Shown: positions 33,167 through 42,868, counted from the stretch's first letter. The stretch is DNA of 64,000 nt from Candidatus Woykebacteria bacterium RBG_13_40_15 (GCA_001816655.1 MHCP01000030.1:62001-126000); one strand, 5' to 3'. Numbers and translations: made by a program. Notes: a model not told the origin generated them from the sequence alone.

Positions 33167-34555
33167 TTATTTTGAAAATAAACTCGATATTTTTTTAAGT
33201 CTTTTAACCGTTTCTTCTTTTCCTAAAACAGTTAATGTCTCAAAAAGTGGTGGGCTCACTTTGCTTCCCGTAATGGCTATTCGCAAACACATGAATAAAT
33301 CCGAGGCAATCCAGCCTAATTTTTCTGATAATTTCCTTGTTTCCCCTTCCAATCTCGGTGTTCCCCAACCCAAACCTTTATAAAGTTTGGCCGCCTCCCC
33401 CAGGGCTTCCTTTGTCTCTTTTTCATTATGTCCCAAGTCCAATAATAATTTGGTGTCAACGGACGGTTCTTCGAAAAAGAGCTTTGTTTGAGCTTCAAAT
33501 TCAGAAAGTTTCTTTAATCTTTCGCGAACGAGCGGCAGAACTATTTCGATTTGCTTTAAATCCCTCTTTGTATAATCTTTCAATCTGTCGGCTAACTCTT
33601 TTTCTGGTAACGAACGAATCCACTGCCCATTAAGCCAATCCAACTTCTGAAGATCAAAGACTGGACCACTCGGATCTACTCGTGCGAAATCAAAGTTGTC
33701 AATAAATTCCTTTAATGTGAATTTTTCTCTTTCATCTGGCATAGACCAACCCATCAAAGATAAGTAATTTAGCAAAGCCTGCGGCAAATAACCTTGTTCC
33801 TTGTACCAAATCAAAGAAACTGGGTTTTTTCTTTTTGAGATTTTGCTTTTATCAGGATTCCTTAGCAGTGGTAGATGAGCAAAAATTGGGGGTTTTAATT
33901 TGAATGCGTTATAAAGTAAAATATGCTTTGGTGTTGATGAAAGCCACTCTTCTGCTCTGATGACATGGCTAATTTCCATGTCGGAATCGTCAACAACAAC
34001 TGCCAAGTGGTAAGTGGGCCAGCCGTCAGATTTTAAAAGTACGCTGTCATCAATATCTTTGTTTTGAAAAGTAATTTCTCCGCGAACCAGGTCTTCAAAA
34101 GAAGTTTCTCCGCTTTCTGGGACTTTCAATCTTATTACACAATTTCCTTTTTCGATTTCTTCTTTGCTCGGAGGTTTCTGGCGGCATTTTCGATCGTATC
34201 TTGGAACTTCTTTTTTTGCCTGTTGTTCGGCTCTTACTTTTTCCAACCGCTCTGATGAACAACTGCAGTAGTAAGCCAATCCTTTGCCGACCAATTCTTT
34301 GGCTTTTTTTTGGTAAAGACTCAGTCGGTCTGACTGATGAATCGGTCCCTCATCCCAAGCAAGCCCCAGCCACGTAAGGGAATCAAGTATCTTTTCAGTC
34401 GCACCCGGAACTAACCGTGCGCGGTCTGTGTCTTCAATACGAAGAACAAATTTGCCTTTATTTTTCTTGGCAACAGCATAATTAAAAAGGGCAGTATAGG
34501 CTGTTCCAATGTGGGGATCTCCAGTAGGGGAGGGGGCGATTCTAGTTTTAACCAT
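33167..34555 (-). CDS. gltX: Glutamyl-tRNA synthetase
   Basis: A 462-residue class I synthetase charging tRNA-Glu (and often tRNA-Gln in bacteria using the amidotransferase route). It has the HIGH-type motif SPTGDPHIGTAYTALF (HIGT at 15-18), a Cys cluster (CSC near 97-99 and C124) suitable for zinc, HLAVVVDD, and the KMSKS-type motif KISKR (238-242), then the helical anticodon-binding half. It starts 2 bases after aspS. The neighbouring tRNA-Gln and lack of a visible glnS leave indirect glutaminylation possible but not shown. Confidence 0.95.
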   Translation of the reverse strand: MVKTRIAPSPTGDPHIGTAYTALFNYAVAKKNKGKFVLRIEDTDRARLVPGATEKILDSLTWLGLAWDEGPIHQSDRLSLYQKKAKELVGKGLAYYCSCSSERLEKVRAEQQAKKEVPRYDRKCRQKPPSKEEIEKGNCVIRLKVPESGETSFEDLVRGEITFQNKDIDDSVLLKSDGWPTYHLAVVVDDSDMEISHVIRAEEWLSSTPKHILLYNAFKLKPPIFAHLPLLRNPDKSKISKRKNPVSLIWYKEQGYLPQALLNYLSLMGWSMPDEREKFTLKEFIDNFDFARVDPSGPVFDLQKLDWLNGQWIRSLPEKELADRLKDYTKRDLKQIEIVLPLVRERLKKLSEFEAQTKLFFEEPSVDTKLLLDLGHNEKETKEALGEAAKLYKGLGWGTPRLEGETRKLSEKLGWIASDLFMCLRIAITGSKVSPPLFETLTVLGKEETVKRLKKISSLFSK

Positions 34556-34557
34556 GG

Positions 34558-35949
34558 TTATTTTTTCTCTTCTTTTTCTATTATTTTTAGGCCAAGGTCT
34601 TTTAGTTGTTCTGGGTTGGCTTCACTTGGCGCATCCATGACAGAAGTTTGCCCACCGGAAGTGACCGGAAAAGCAATTACCTCGCGGATATTTTCTTCTC
34701 CAGCTATTACCGAAACTAACCTATCAAAACCAACTGCAATACCCCCGTGCACAGGAGCACCATATTTATACGCAGCTAAAAGATGACCAAATTCATCATC
34801 GATTCGTTTATCGGAGTAACCCATTACCCTCAAGGCCTGACGCTGGACTTCTGGTTCATGAATACGGATACTTCCACCGGCAACTTCGGCTCCGTTGCAA
34901 ACAAGATCGTACTGCAAAGATTGCAAGTTAGCTAACTCTTTTTCTTTCATGAGGGAGTCGACAAATTCTGGTTTTGGTGCAGCAAATGGGTTATGAGCAA
35001 ATGTATAACCTCCCTCATCGGTTTTTTCCAACAGCGGAAAGTCTACAACCCAAGCAAACGAAAGATCAGCCTTATTTTTATTCAAATTTGGCCTGTCTGT
35101 TTTGTATTTTTCCATTACCTCTTTATAAGTAAGAACTGGGAAAGGTTTTTTCTCAATTTTTTTCCCTATTTTTCCGACAACAAAAGTAATTAGTCTTTCA
35201 ACTGCACTCATTACGTCTTCGCGTTTAACAAAAGCCATTTCAATATCTATTTGCGTGTGCTCAAATTGACGATCGGCTCGCAAATCTTCATCTCTAAAAC
35301 AGCGAGCAAATTGATAATATTTTTCAATGCCGGCAATCATTAAAAGTTGTTTATATTGTTGGGGGGATTGGGCAAGAGCGTAAAATTTTCCCTTTTGCAA
35401 TCTGGAGGGGACTAAAAAGTCTCGTGCTCCTTCTGGTGTTGTTTTTGACAAATAGGGGGTTTCAATTTCTGTGAAACCCTCACTGTCTAAAAATGCCCTT
35501 GCCACTTTTACAATTTGATGCCGAAGCTTCAAATTTTTTTGCAGACGAGGTCGTCTTAAATCAATATAGCGGTATTTAAATCGAATGCTTTCTTCAACGT
35601 CGTAGCCGTCTCCCTCGATAGGAATTGGTAACGCGACAGCTTTCCCAATGAGATTAATTTCTTCTGCAACTATTTCAATTTCACCAGTCTCAATTTCTTT
35701 ATTAATATTTTCTGCCGGTCTCTTGTTTACAGTTCCGACAACAGAAATCACATCTTCACTTCCAAGTTTTTCCGCTACCTTGTAGGATTCTTCCTCTTTT
35801 GGAGTAACGACAACTTGAACCAAACCGGATGCGTCCCGAACATCAAAAAAGATAATTTTTCCATGATTTCTTCGTGTATTGATCCAACCAGCAATCTCAA
35901 CTTTTTCACCTTGCTTTTTGCTTGCTTCGCTGATAGAGAGTCTTGCCAT
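34558..35949 (-). CDS. aspS: Aspartyl-tRNA synthetase, GAD domain missing
   Basis: A 463-residue class IIb synthetase: N-terminal OB-fold anticodon domain (GWINTRRNHGKIIFFDVRD), catalytic domain with GFTEIETPYL, TPEGARDFLVP, motif 2 FRDEDLRADRQFEHTQID and motif 3 GIAVGFDRL. Bacterial AspRS is usually near 590 residues because of a GAD insertion domain between motifs 2 and 3. Here DRPNLNKNKADLSFAWVVDF passes directly across that point, so the insertion is absent. Otherwise complete; it leads a two-gene run with gltX. Confidence 0.93.
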   Translation of the reverse strand: MARLSISEASKKQGEKVEIAGWINTRRNHGKIIFFDVRDASGLVQVVVTPKEEESYKVAEKLGSEDVISVVGTVNKRPAENINKEIETGEIEIVAEEINLIGKAVALPIPIEGDGYDVEESIRFKYRYIDLRRPRLQKNLKLRHQIVKVARAFLDSEGFTEIETPYLSKTTPEGARDFLVPSRLQKGKFYALAQSPQQYKQLLMIAGIEKYYQFARCFRDEDLRADRQFEHTQIDIEMAFVKREDVMSAVERLITFVVGKIGKKIEKKPFPVLTYKEVMEKYKTDRPNLNKNKADLSFAWVVDFPLLEKTDEGGYTFAHNPFAAPKPEFVDSLMKEKELANLQSLQYDLVCNGAEVAGGSIRIHEPEVQRQALRVMGYSDKRIDDEFGHLLAAYKYGAPVHGGIAVGFDRLVSVIAGEENIREVIAFPVTSGGQTSVMDAPSEANPEQLKDLGLKIIEKEEKK

Positions 35950-35997
35950 TTGGCTTTATTTTACGCGAAGTTTATAGGTTTGTCCAGCCTTAAGGGA

Positions 35998-36026
35998 TTG
36001 CTTTTTTACTTTAAATATGTTATACT
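35998..36026 (+). promoter_or_regulatory. Promoter of the LysM gene
   Basis: TTGCTT (35998-36003), 17-base spacer, TATACT (36021-36026), about 33 bases before the ATG. Confidence 0.6.
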
Positions 36027-36058
36027 ATAGGTTTGTGGCGTGGGTAGAAAGGAGTCTC

Positions 36059-36442
36059 ATGCGGAAGTTGAAGGGGGCAGCAGTCTGGGTTTCGTGCACG
36101 CTAGTGGTAGTTGTCGTGGTCCTGGTATTCGTCGAGCAACGGCGGTCGGACCAAGAGAACTCCATTTGGGGGTCGCTAGAAGATCTCCAAATAGCGTCGC
36201 TAACAATCCCAACACCGGCACCAAACTCGATAGTGGGGTGCTATATGGTAGAGCCCGGGGATACAATCGCTGACATCTCAGCAGAGTTCCTCGGAGACGA
36301 CGACTACTACGGATGGGTTATGTTCACGAATGACCGCGATCCAATGACCGGCAGTAGTCTCATTCGACCAGGCGATCAACTCCTCATAAAGGGGGCGATT
36401 CTGAATACCGAGCGCCTAACGCCACCACCGTGCCGGCAGTAA
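36059..36442 (+). CDS. LysM-domain membrane protein, GC-rich single-gene unit
   Basis: 127 residues from the ATG at 36059, which has AAAGGAG 5 bases upstream. A basic start and one membrane helix are followed by a LysM domain: CYMVEPGDTIADISAEFLGD, a Tyr-Trp segment and SSLIRPGDQLLIKG. LysM binds N-acetylglucosamine polymers such as peptidoglycan, so the protein probably holds on to the wall from the membrane. Its base composition is GC-richer than that of aspS or recJ on either side. It has its own promoter and a strong terminator, like six other units in the window. Confidence 0.8.
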   Translation: MRKLKGAAVWVSCTLVVVVVVLVFVEQRRSDQENSIWGSLEDLQIASLTIPTPAPNSIVGCYMVEPGDTIADISAEFLGDDDYYGWVMFTNDRDPMTGSSLIRPGDQLLIKGAILNTERLTPPPCRQ

Positions 36443-36449
36443 CTTCAAA

Positions 36450-36490
36450 GAGCGGGGAACCAGTTGCACCGATGTAACCAGGCCCCGCTC
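36450..36490 (+). terminator. Long GC-rich terminator
   Basis: GAGCGGGG pairs with CCCCGCTC, with an inner CCAGTT/AACCAGG-type stem. It lies between the convergent LysM and recJ genes and could serve both strands. Confidence 0.7.
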
Positions 36491-38102
36491 AAGAATTTCT
36501 AAAGTCTTTTATTTTTAATTGCAACTTATTGTTGCCCTTCCAAGAGTCTTCATTGAGTGAGTAGACCACATCGATGGTATTTCCTTTTTCCATTTCTTTT
36601 TCTGCTAGATTGAATCCAACGCTGTCAAATACAGTCCCTTCTTTTCCATACAAATAAGCTTTTATGTGTTTTCCATCGCGCCCAACATTTCGAACACTTG
36701 CAACTTTCAGCCCTTCAGTTAGAAAAAGAGGCTCGCGGTTGCCTGACCCAAAAGGCTCAAATTCACGAACTAAATCCAATGTTTCGTGATTTAGGTCTGA
36801 TTGACCTAAGCGAGTATCAATTTCGAGGGTAGGGGAAAGGCTTTTCTTTTTCAAATTTTTTTCTGCATATTCAATAATGGCTTCTTTAAAATAGGGGATC
36901 TTTTCTTTACTAATAGAAAAACCAGCAGCCAGCTCGTGGCCACCCATATTTAGTAGATATTTTTCTGAAGATCCTATAGCTTTTACTATATCAAATCCAC
37001 TTATACTCCTAGCACTTCCTTTGCAAATCTCTCCCAACTCACTTATTACAATTGCTGGGCGGTAAAATTCTTCGCTAAGTTTTCCAGCAACCAAACCAAT
37101 AACTCCAGCGGGATAACTATCATGACTAGCAAAAATAATACCATCACCAGGATCCTTTAAATTTTCCTTTGCGTATTCCAAGGATACCGATAAAGCATCT
37201 TGCCGTTGTCTGTTTACGAGCGTAAGTTTCTTTGCTAACTGGGCCGCTCTTTCTTTTTTCCTAGTAAGCAAGATACGGAGTGAATCAATCGCGTGGTCCA
37301 TCCGACCTGTCGCGTTGAGCCTTGGAGCAATAATAAAACCTACTTCATACGGAGTAATTTTCTTATTTATTCCAGCTTCTTCATAAATTGCCTGTAAACC
37401 GGCTCTTTCAGTATTTATCAAATTGTGCAGGCCATTAGCAACAATTATTCTATTATCGTTAACTAAAGGCGAAAGGTCGGCAATGGTCCCAATTGCTGCA
37501 AGCTCCAAATTTTTGAAAAGTTGTTCTTCGATATCTTTGTTGAAAGCTTCAAGTAGCTCTCTAGCTAGTATAAAGGCAATGCCCGAGCCTGAAAGTTTTT
37601 TTGTGTGGAGTAAGGCGAGGCACTCAGGAAGTACTTTTCCTTCTTCATGGTGGTCGGTGACTATTAACTCTACTCCGAGCTTCTTGGCTAATTTTGCTTC
37701 CGCGAGTCCCCCGACCCCACAATCAACGGTAATGATTAGCCCTGCGCCTTCTCTGGCAATTGTTTCGATTGCACTGCTGTTCAGTCCATACCCCTCTTTA
37801 CCCCGGTGGGGGATATAGGGCAAAACCTTCCCACCAAGAAAATTTATTGTTTCCCAAAGGATCGCCGTAGCGGTCAGGCCATCCACATCAAAATCCCCAT
37901 AGATGTAAACTAATTCCCTATTCTCTATTGCCCTCTTTATCCGATCTACGGCTTTATCAAGCCGAGGAAAAAATTTACTTGGTGGTGTTAACTTGTTCAA
38001 ATGGGGTCGGAAAAACTTTTCTTCGTCCCTCACTCCCCTATTCTTGGTCAAAACTTTTCGCAAGTCTCTTCCATTACCCAAAACAGTCCAGCTTTTTTCC
38101 AT
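36489..38102 (-). CDS. recJ: Single-stranded-DNA exonuclease RecJ
   Basis: A 537-residue DHH-family 5'-3' exonuclease used in recombination and mismatch/base repair. Motifs in order: YGDFDVDGLTATAIL, ITVDCGVGG, VTDHHEEG, NATGRMDHA, and the DHHA1 motif GGHELAAGFSI, then the OB-like C-terminal domain. All metal-binding acidic and His residues are present. It ends where the LysM terminator lies and starts 51 bases from a divergent gene. Confidence 0.93.
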   Translation of the reverse strand: MEKSWTVLGNGRDLRKVLTKNRGVRDEEKFFRPHLNKLTPPSKFFPRLDKAVDRIKRAIENRELVYIYGDFDVDGLTATAILWETINFLGGKVLPYIPHRGKEGYGLNSSAIETIAREGAGLIITVDCGVGGLAEAKLAKKLGVELIVTDHHEEGKVLPECLALLHTKKLSGSGIAFILARELLEAFNKDIEEQLFKNLELAAIGTIADLSPLVNDNRIIVANGLHNLINTERAGLQAIYEEAGINKKITPYEVGFIIAPRLNATGRMDHAIDSLRILLTRKKERAAQLAKKLTLVNRQRQDALSVSLEYAKENLKDPGDGIIFASHDSYPAGVIGLVAGKLSEEFYRPAIVISELGEICKGSARSISGFDIVKAIGSSEKYLLNMGGHELAAGFSISKEKIPYFKEAIIEYAEKNLKKKSLSPTLEIDTRLGQSDLNHETLDLVREFEPFGSGNREPLFLTEGLKVASVRNVGRDGKHIKAYLYGKEGTVFDSVGFNLAEKEMEKGNTIDVVYSLNEDSWKGNNKLQLKIKDFRNS

Positions 38103-38153
38103 AGTAGGTCGATTTTAACACAATAATTTTTTGAAAAGACCACGTAACTTCCC

Positions 38154-38182
38154 TTGACAGGCAAGATGCAAAGAGCTATTGT
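38154..38182 (+). promoter_or_regulatory. Promoter giving a leaderless transcript
   Basis: TTGACA (38154-38159), 17-base spacer, TATTGT (38177-38182). The expected start point is at or one base before the ATG at 38190, so the mRNA would have essentially no leader. Confidence 0.55.
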
Positions 38183-38189
38183 TAATATA

Positions 38190-39524
38190 ATGCCTTTAAT
38201 TAAAAATAAAATCTTCATTCTTGTACTAGTATTAATCTTTTTATTGCTAGTAGGTGTAGGAGGCTACAAGCTTTTTTCGATCTACGCCTTTAACTCTTTA
38301 TCCAAACAACTAGAAACCGGAAATAACGAGCTTTTTTCTGGGTTCAAAGAAGAAATAGCTGCTGCCAATAAAATCAACCTTAATCTTTTTGAAGCATCAA
38401 AATCTTTAGAGCCAACCAATTTTTCGAAGGAAAAAACCGACAACTATCTAAACCAAACCAAAACAGAATATAATAACTCGCTCTCTGCCTACAAAAAGGG
38501 TTTGGATGACCTAGAGTCCAACGTCTCAAAGCTTGATAGTGCCTCTAAACTGCCTCTCTGGCTCTCAGGGGACCAGAAAAAATTTGTCTCAGACATTACT
38601 ACTTCGCTAAAAGCGCACAAAGACGCTCGGAAAGCTGACTATGATTTTTCGGTCGAGGTAAAACCAGTATTTTCCAACGTTTTGCAAATTATTAGTGACA
38701 CCGGTTCATTACTTGATTACATGCTACCCCTGCAAACTGCGAAAACAGAGCAGGAAGTTACAGCCGCTTTCACTCAAAATTTCTCTAAAGTAGCATCCCT
38801 AGAGAAATATTCAAAAGAAAGTTATAAGTTCGAGAGCCAAGATACACTTTCTACAAAATATCCAGACTCCTACAAAGCCTTTGCCGCTTTTAAAACCGTT
38901 TTTGGCCAATACTTCTTAGCAATCAAGGGTCTCTCCCAAGGTGATATGTCCCAAGCCGCAAAACTAGAACAGATAGGAAATAGCTTTCAGCTTTCTCTAA
39001 ACTCTCTGCAAAATCCGCTAGAAGAGATATCAGGGAAAGCAAAGCCTACTACAACCAAAATCAAAGACACTTACGCCGACTATGCTAAGACCTTGGATTT
39101 CTATAACGAGAACAAACTTTATTCAAATATGCTTTCCAAGGAAAAGTGGCTAGCCCAAAACAATCAAAACAAGGCCGCCGTCTTTGCTTACGGAGTTAAT
39201 TTATATCAAACTGATCTTGACAAGTATCCAGCTGATAAAACATTTTCGGATCTGGCTGCTACTTTGAAAGATAGGAACTACTTTGTCAGCGGTTTAAAAT
39301 ATAATGAAGCCGATTTTACTTACAGTTCAGACGGTGACATGTATTTTAAACTTGGTTACAAGAACGAAGTTTCAGGGCAGATTGAAACATTTACCGTTGG
39401 AATAACAGAAGATGCTCAAAAATCCCTCGGGGCTTTTAACAAAGTGGTTAAATTAAAAAGCGTTGAACTAAACTTTGGATCAGTAAACCACCTCATCAAT
39501 TATATCGGCTCTTTCGCTCCGTAA
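38190..39524 (+). CDS. Membrane-anchored coiled-coil protein
   Basis: About 444 residues from the ATG at 38190: one N-terminal membrane helix, then a long, mostly helical extracellular region rich in Lys, Ser, Asn and Leu, ending in a smaller globular part (FTYSSDGDMYFKLGYKN). No catalytic motif is recognised. The TTG at 38154 that extends the frame belongs to the -35 element and should not be the start. It resembles pilin-associated or surface structural proteins only in general layout. Confidence 0.6.
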   Translation: MPLIKNKIFILVLVLIFLLLVGVGGYKLFSIYAFNSLSKQLETGNNELFSGFKEEIAAANKINLNLFEASKSLEPTNFSKEKTDNYLNQTKTEYNNSLSAYKKGLDDLESNVSKLDSASKLPLWLSGDQKKFVSDITTSLKAHKDARKADYDFSVEVKPVFSNVLQIISDTGSLLDYMLPLQTAKTEQEVTAAFTQNFSKVASLEKYSKESYKFESQDTLSTKYPDSYKAFAAFKTVFGQYFLAIKGLSQGDMSQAAKLEQIGNSFQLSLNSLQNPLEEISGKAKPTTTKIKDTYADYAKTLDFYNENKLYSNMLSKEKWLAQNNQNKAAVFAYGVNLYQTDLDKYPADKTFSDLAATLKDRNYFVSGLKYNEADFTYSSDGDMYFKLGYKNEVSGQIETFTVGITEDAQKSLGAFNKVVKLKSVELNFGSVNHLINYIGSFAP

Positions 39525-39670
39525 CATTTTTGCTACTCTCAATTCAAAAAACCGCTGTTTTTATTAATGTCTTTGGATCTTGGGAGCGTTAAACCAGCAA
39601 TCAGCCTGTTTATTTAATTCTATTCTTTCCTGTCTAGCAGCGTTTAAGCCTTTAATGAGCAAAAAGGTAC

Positions 39671-39698
39671 TTGCCAACTTTATTTAATAGTATATAAT
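39671..39698 (+). promoter_or_regulatory. Promoter of the SurA_N-like gene
   Basis: TTGCCA (39671-39676), 16-base spacer, TATAAT (39693-39698), 23 bases before the ATG. Confidence 0.55.
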
Positions 39699-39721
39699 TG
39701 TAGGCAGCCTCCCTATACTAT

Positions 39722-40408
39722 ATGGCAACAGCAAAGAAAATTTCGGAAACTCAAGAAACTTCCCTAAACGATAAAAAATCTCTAACCTCTGGTTTTCTTA
39801 ACTTTGGTAGTTGGAGAAAGAATATAGCAAAAAGCTACGGTAAAAGACCAAACTTTTACAAAGGCGGCTTTGTGTTAGTCCTAATTATCGTTGTTTTAGG
39901 CACCATCCTTTGGTTCAACAAGGGACTGATTGTAGCTGGGAATGTCAATGGCCAGATTGTTACTACTCCACAGTTTTATAATAAATTAGTAAAAGCTGAT
40001 GGAACAGCTGTTTTCGACTCGTTAGTTCAAGAAATTTTAATCAAACAAGAGGCTTCAAAAAAGAGAATCAAGGCCACGAAAGAAGACATTGATAAAAAAG
40101 TGGCAGAAATTGAAAAAGGTCTTGGAGGAAAAGAAAACCTTGACGTAGCTCTAACTCAAAATAACACGACCATGGAACAACTTCGCGATCAACTTGAGAT
40201 TCAAATTTTGGTTGAAAAGATATTGGCAGATCAAATAAAGATAGCAGATAGCGAAATAACAAAATATATCGCAGATAACAAAGCGACCAACCCAGATATA
40301 ACTCGCGATCAAGCACAGCAACAGGTAAAAAACCAAAAATTAAGCGATAAATTCACTACTTGGTACAACGATCTGAAAGCTAAAGCAAAAATCTACAAGT
40401 TCTTCTAA
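39722..40408 (+). CDS. SurA-N-like membrane-anchored chaperone
   Basis: 228 residues: about 45 cytosolic residues, one membrane helix (VLVLIIVVLGTILWF), then a SurA_N-type helical domain (VNGQIVTTPQFYNKL; LVQEILIKQEASKKRI; KEDIDKKVAEIEKGLGG). The parvulin prolyl-isomerase domain that usually follows is absent, so it is a chaperone-only form, probably helping secreted proteins fold outside the membrane. Confidence 0.75.
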   Translation: MATAKKISETQETSLNDKKSLTSGFLNFGSWRKNIAKSYGKRPNFYKGGFVLVLIIVVLGTILWFNKGLIVAGNVNGQIVTTPQFYNKLVKADGTAVFDSLVQEILIKQEASKKRIKATKEDIDKKVAEIEKGLGGKENLDVALTQNNTTMEQLRDQLEIQILVEKILADQIKIADSEITKYIADNKATNPDITRDQAQQQVKNQKLSDKFTTWYNDLKAKAKIYKFF

Positions 40409-40411
40409 GCT

Positions 40412-40972
40412 CTACTTCTGGCCAACGAACTTTACGCCTTGAGACTCCATTACTATTTCCGGGTAGCCACGTCTTTCAATGTTACTCTCAGGCAGCTCGA
40501 GTCGTTTAAATAGCTCTTTTATTTCCTCTTGCAGCTTCTCACCATCAGTTCCGATTGCTTCGACTTCTAGGTAGTTGCCAAGTTCTTCCACCTCGTCAAT
40601 TTCTAGACCAAAATCCCTATAGCGGGCTGAAGTTCTTTTTTTGTGAAAAGTGAGAACACAGTTGTAGCCAAGCTTATCTAAAATTTTTTCCATTGCTTCT
40701 GCATCGCCGATTTTCGTTTCATATTCCTCCCAAACTCCCCTTCTATTCGTCAAACCCTTTATTGTCAGCGAATTTTCATTGGCTCTGCGGATTCTGACAA
40801 CAAAAGAGCCAGGCCTCTGGGTTTCCCTTTCCTTGCCTTTGGGACGAAAATATTTATCGATTAAAGTTTGTGGTTTGCTCCATAAAACGCCAAGAGCTGC
40901 AATTTTCTTTTTGGCCTGACTGACATCATCTAACTTTATTTTTACCTCGATTTCCCGCTCGTTCTTTTTCAT
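40412..40972 (-). CDS. CYTH-domain protein (CyaB-like)
   Basis: A 186-residue triphosphate-tunnel protein. It begins with the EIEVKIK (ExExK) signature, has pairs of basic residues on beta strands (FVVRIRRAN, LTIKG, KKRTSARYRDFG) and the late LEIDEVEELGNYLEVEA acidic strand. Members include class IV adenylate cyclase and thiamine triphosphatase; in CPR the role is unknown. It lies 4 bases from the ABC-2 permease gene on the same strand. Confidence 0.85.
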   Translation of the reverse strand: MKKNEREIEVKIKLDDVSQAKKKIAALGVLWSKPQTLIDKYFRPKGKERETQRPGSFVVRIRRANENSLTIKGLTNRRGVWEEYETKIGDAEAMEKILDKLGYNCVLTFHKKRTSARYRDFGLEIDEVEELGNYLEVEAIGTDGEKLQEEIKELFKRLELPESNIERRGYPEIVMESQGVKFVGQK

Positions 40973-40976
40973 AGCT

Positions 40977-42080
40977 TTAAATCCCCTTCCTTATTGAAAT
41001 AGCAGCTAGAATTATCATCGCAATAGCAAAGATTAACAAAATATAAATATCAAAACTAACACTTGAGAGATCCTTCCCTCTTATCATAATATCCCGAAGG
41101 GCGTTATTGGCGTAAGTAAGCGGCATCGCCCAAGAGAGCCACTGTAAAATGGTCGGCATAGATTTTATTGGGAAGATTAGGCCAGACAAAAGTCCTTGAG
41201 GAACGATCATTAAAGGGATAAATTGAACGACCTGTAGCTCATTTTTAGCAAAAGAGGAGAGAAAAATACCTAGATTTACTGACCCCACAACCAAAAGCAG
41301 TTCAATCAAAAACACAAACCAAATACTTCCCAGGAAATGAACATTTAAAATATAAATCGTGAAAAGCAAAACAATTACGGATTGAATAAGAGCAAAGAGG
41401 GAAAATCCCAAGAAATACCCCAAAACTAGCTCAGCATTATTGACTGGGGAAGCAAAGATTCTCTCAAAAGTCCCCTGATTCCTTTCCCGCAAAAATGAGA
41501 CCGAAGTTAAAAGAAAAACAAAAAAGAACGCGAAAAAGGCAATAAAAACAGGGGCAAAATAATCAAGTGAGTTAAATTTTTCACCGCCATAAAGGTAGTA
41601 GACTTTTATTTCCGCTCCCTTTTGACTCTCAAAAAGAGCGGCCAGTTTTTGATTGATTAACCCCAATACTTGTTGAGAGCTATTTGGATCCGATCCTTCT
41701 AATTGGATAGTTATTGCTGGGGTTTTTTTATTTAAAAGGTCGGAGCTGAAATTTTTATCCAGCAAAACATACGCATCTAGCAAGTTTTCTTTCAATTCGG
41801 CTTCCGCATCGTTGAGATTTTTGATTTGCCAAACAAAGTTGTCAGTATTTTTCAATGAGTCTTCTATTTTTTGTGAAAGTTTCTGATTGCCAAGTGGGGT
41901 GTTCACCCCATTATCTTGATTTACAAACCCAACCTCAAACACTCTTGCAGTCTTAAACAGCGCTCCTAAGATAGAGAGCAGAAGAAGCGGAACCACCACC
42001 ATCAAACCAAGCGTCCGCCTGTCGTGGATAAATTGCTGAACTATTCTTTTTGCTACAGCTAGAGTTCTTTGGATATTCAT
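40977..42080 (-). CDS. ABC-2 type transporter permease
   Basis: A 367-residue permease: membrane helix near the N-terminus, a large extracellular loop with many Asn/Gln residues, then five or more C-terminal helices containing FLRERNQGTFERIFASPVNNAELVLGY, quoted here only as RERNQGTFERIFASP, the hallmark of the ABC-2 (drug/polysaccharide efflux) group. The ATG overlaps the end of the ATPase gene by 4 bases, so the two make one exporter. Confidence 0.9.
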   Translation of the reverse strand: MNIQRTLAVAKRIVQQFIHDRRTLGLMVVVPLLLLSILGALFKTARVFEVGFVNQDNGVNTPLGNQKLSQKIEDSLKNTDNFVWQIKNLNDAEAELKENLLDAYVLLDKNFSSDLLNKKTPAITIQLEGSDPNSSQQVLGLINQKLAALFESQKGAEIKVYYLYGGEKFNSLDYFAPVFIAFFAFFFVFLLTSVSFLRERNQGTFERIFASPVNNAELVLGYFLGFSLFALIQSVIVLLFTIYILNVHFLGSIWFVFLIELLLVVGSVNLGIFLSSFAKNELQVVQFIPLMIVPQGLLSGLIFPIKSMPTILQWLSWAMPLTYANNALRDIMIRGKDLSSVSFDIYILLIFAIAMIILAAISIRKGI

Positions 42081-42799
42081 TCTCCGCCTTCCAATTTCAA
42101 AAATGCTTCCTCAATATTTTTTGTTTTTGCTTGCGATAGTATGCCTTCTATTTTTCCTTGAGCAAGAAGCTTACCGTCCCGCAAAAGTGCAAGTTCGCTG
42201 CATCTTGCTGCTTCATCCATCACATGAGTAGATAAAACAATACTTGTTCCTTCTCTATTTAACTTCTTGAAATAATCCCAAAATTCAACTCGCAAAGAGG
42301 GATCGACACCAACAGTCGGCTCATCTAGAAAAACCAGTTCTGGCTTATGGACTAAGCTCGTCGCTAACGAGAGGCGTTGTTTCATACCCCCACTCAATGT
42401 ATTAACAGCGGACCTTTCTTTCCCTTCAAGTTTCACTAAAGATAGCAATTCTCCAATCCGTTTCTTTTTTTCTTTGGAAGAAACCCCGTAGATTGTTGCA
42501 AAGAAGTCAAGATTCTCTGCTACTGTCAATTCCTGGTACAAAGCTGAACTTTGAGTCATGTAACCTATTTTTTCTGAACGCTCTGCCCAGGATAGTGAGT
42601 CGCTTATTACACGGATCTTTCCGGAATCTGGTTTTAACACTCCAACCAAAATTCGAATCAAGGTTGTTTTCCCCGAACCATTTGGGCCAAGAAATCCAAA
42701 GGTAATTCCCTTTTTTATTTTTAGAGAGAGGTTTTCTAGGGCGTAAATATCTGGAGGAAATTTTTTTGTAAGTCCTTCCACTTCAATAATGTCATTCAT
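42077..42799 (-). CDS. ABC transporter ATPase (ABC-2 partner)
   Basis: A 240-residue ATPase with Walker A FLGPNGSGKTT, Q-loop MTQSSALYQELT, signature TLSGGMKQRLSLATSL, Walker B LVFLDEPTVGVDP and switch His STHVMDEA. These are features of the DrrA/CcmA-like group that work with ABC-2 permeases in export of drugs, lipids or polymers. It precedes its permease by overlap. Confidence 0.92.
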   Translation of the reverse strand: MNDIIEVEGLTKKFPPDIYALENLSLKIKKGITFGFLGPNGSGKTTLIRILVGVLKPDSGKIRVISDSLSWAERSEKIGYMTQSSALYQELTVAENLDFFATIYGVSSKEKKKRIGELLSLVKLEGKERSAVNTLSGGMKQRLSLATSLVHKPELVFLDEPTVGVDPSLRVEFWDYFKKLNREGTSIVLSTHVMDEAARCSELALLRDGKLLAQGKIEGILSQAKTKNIEEAFLKLEGGE

Positions 42800-42868
42800 A
42801 CAAGCAACAAAAGTGTAAGGGAGAACACTAGTGGTGTCAAGAAAATAAAATGCTCCTTAGTTTATTTA

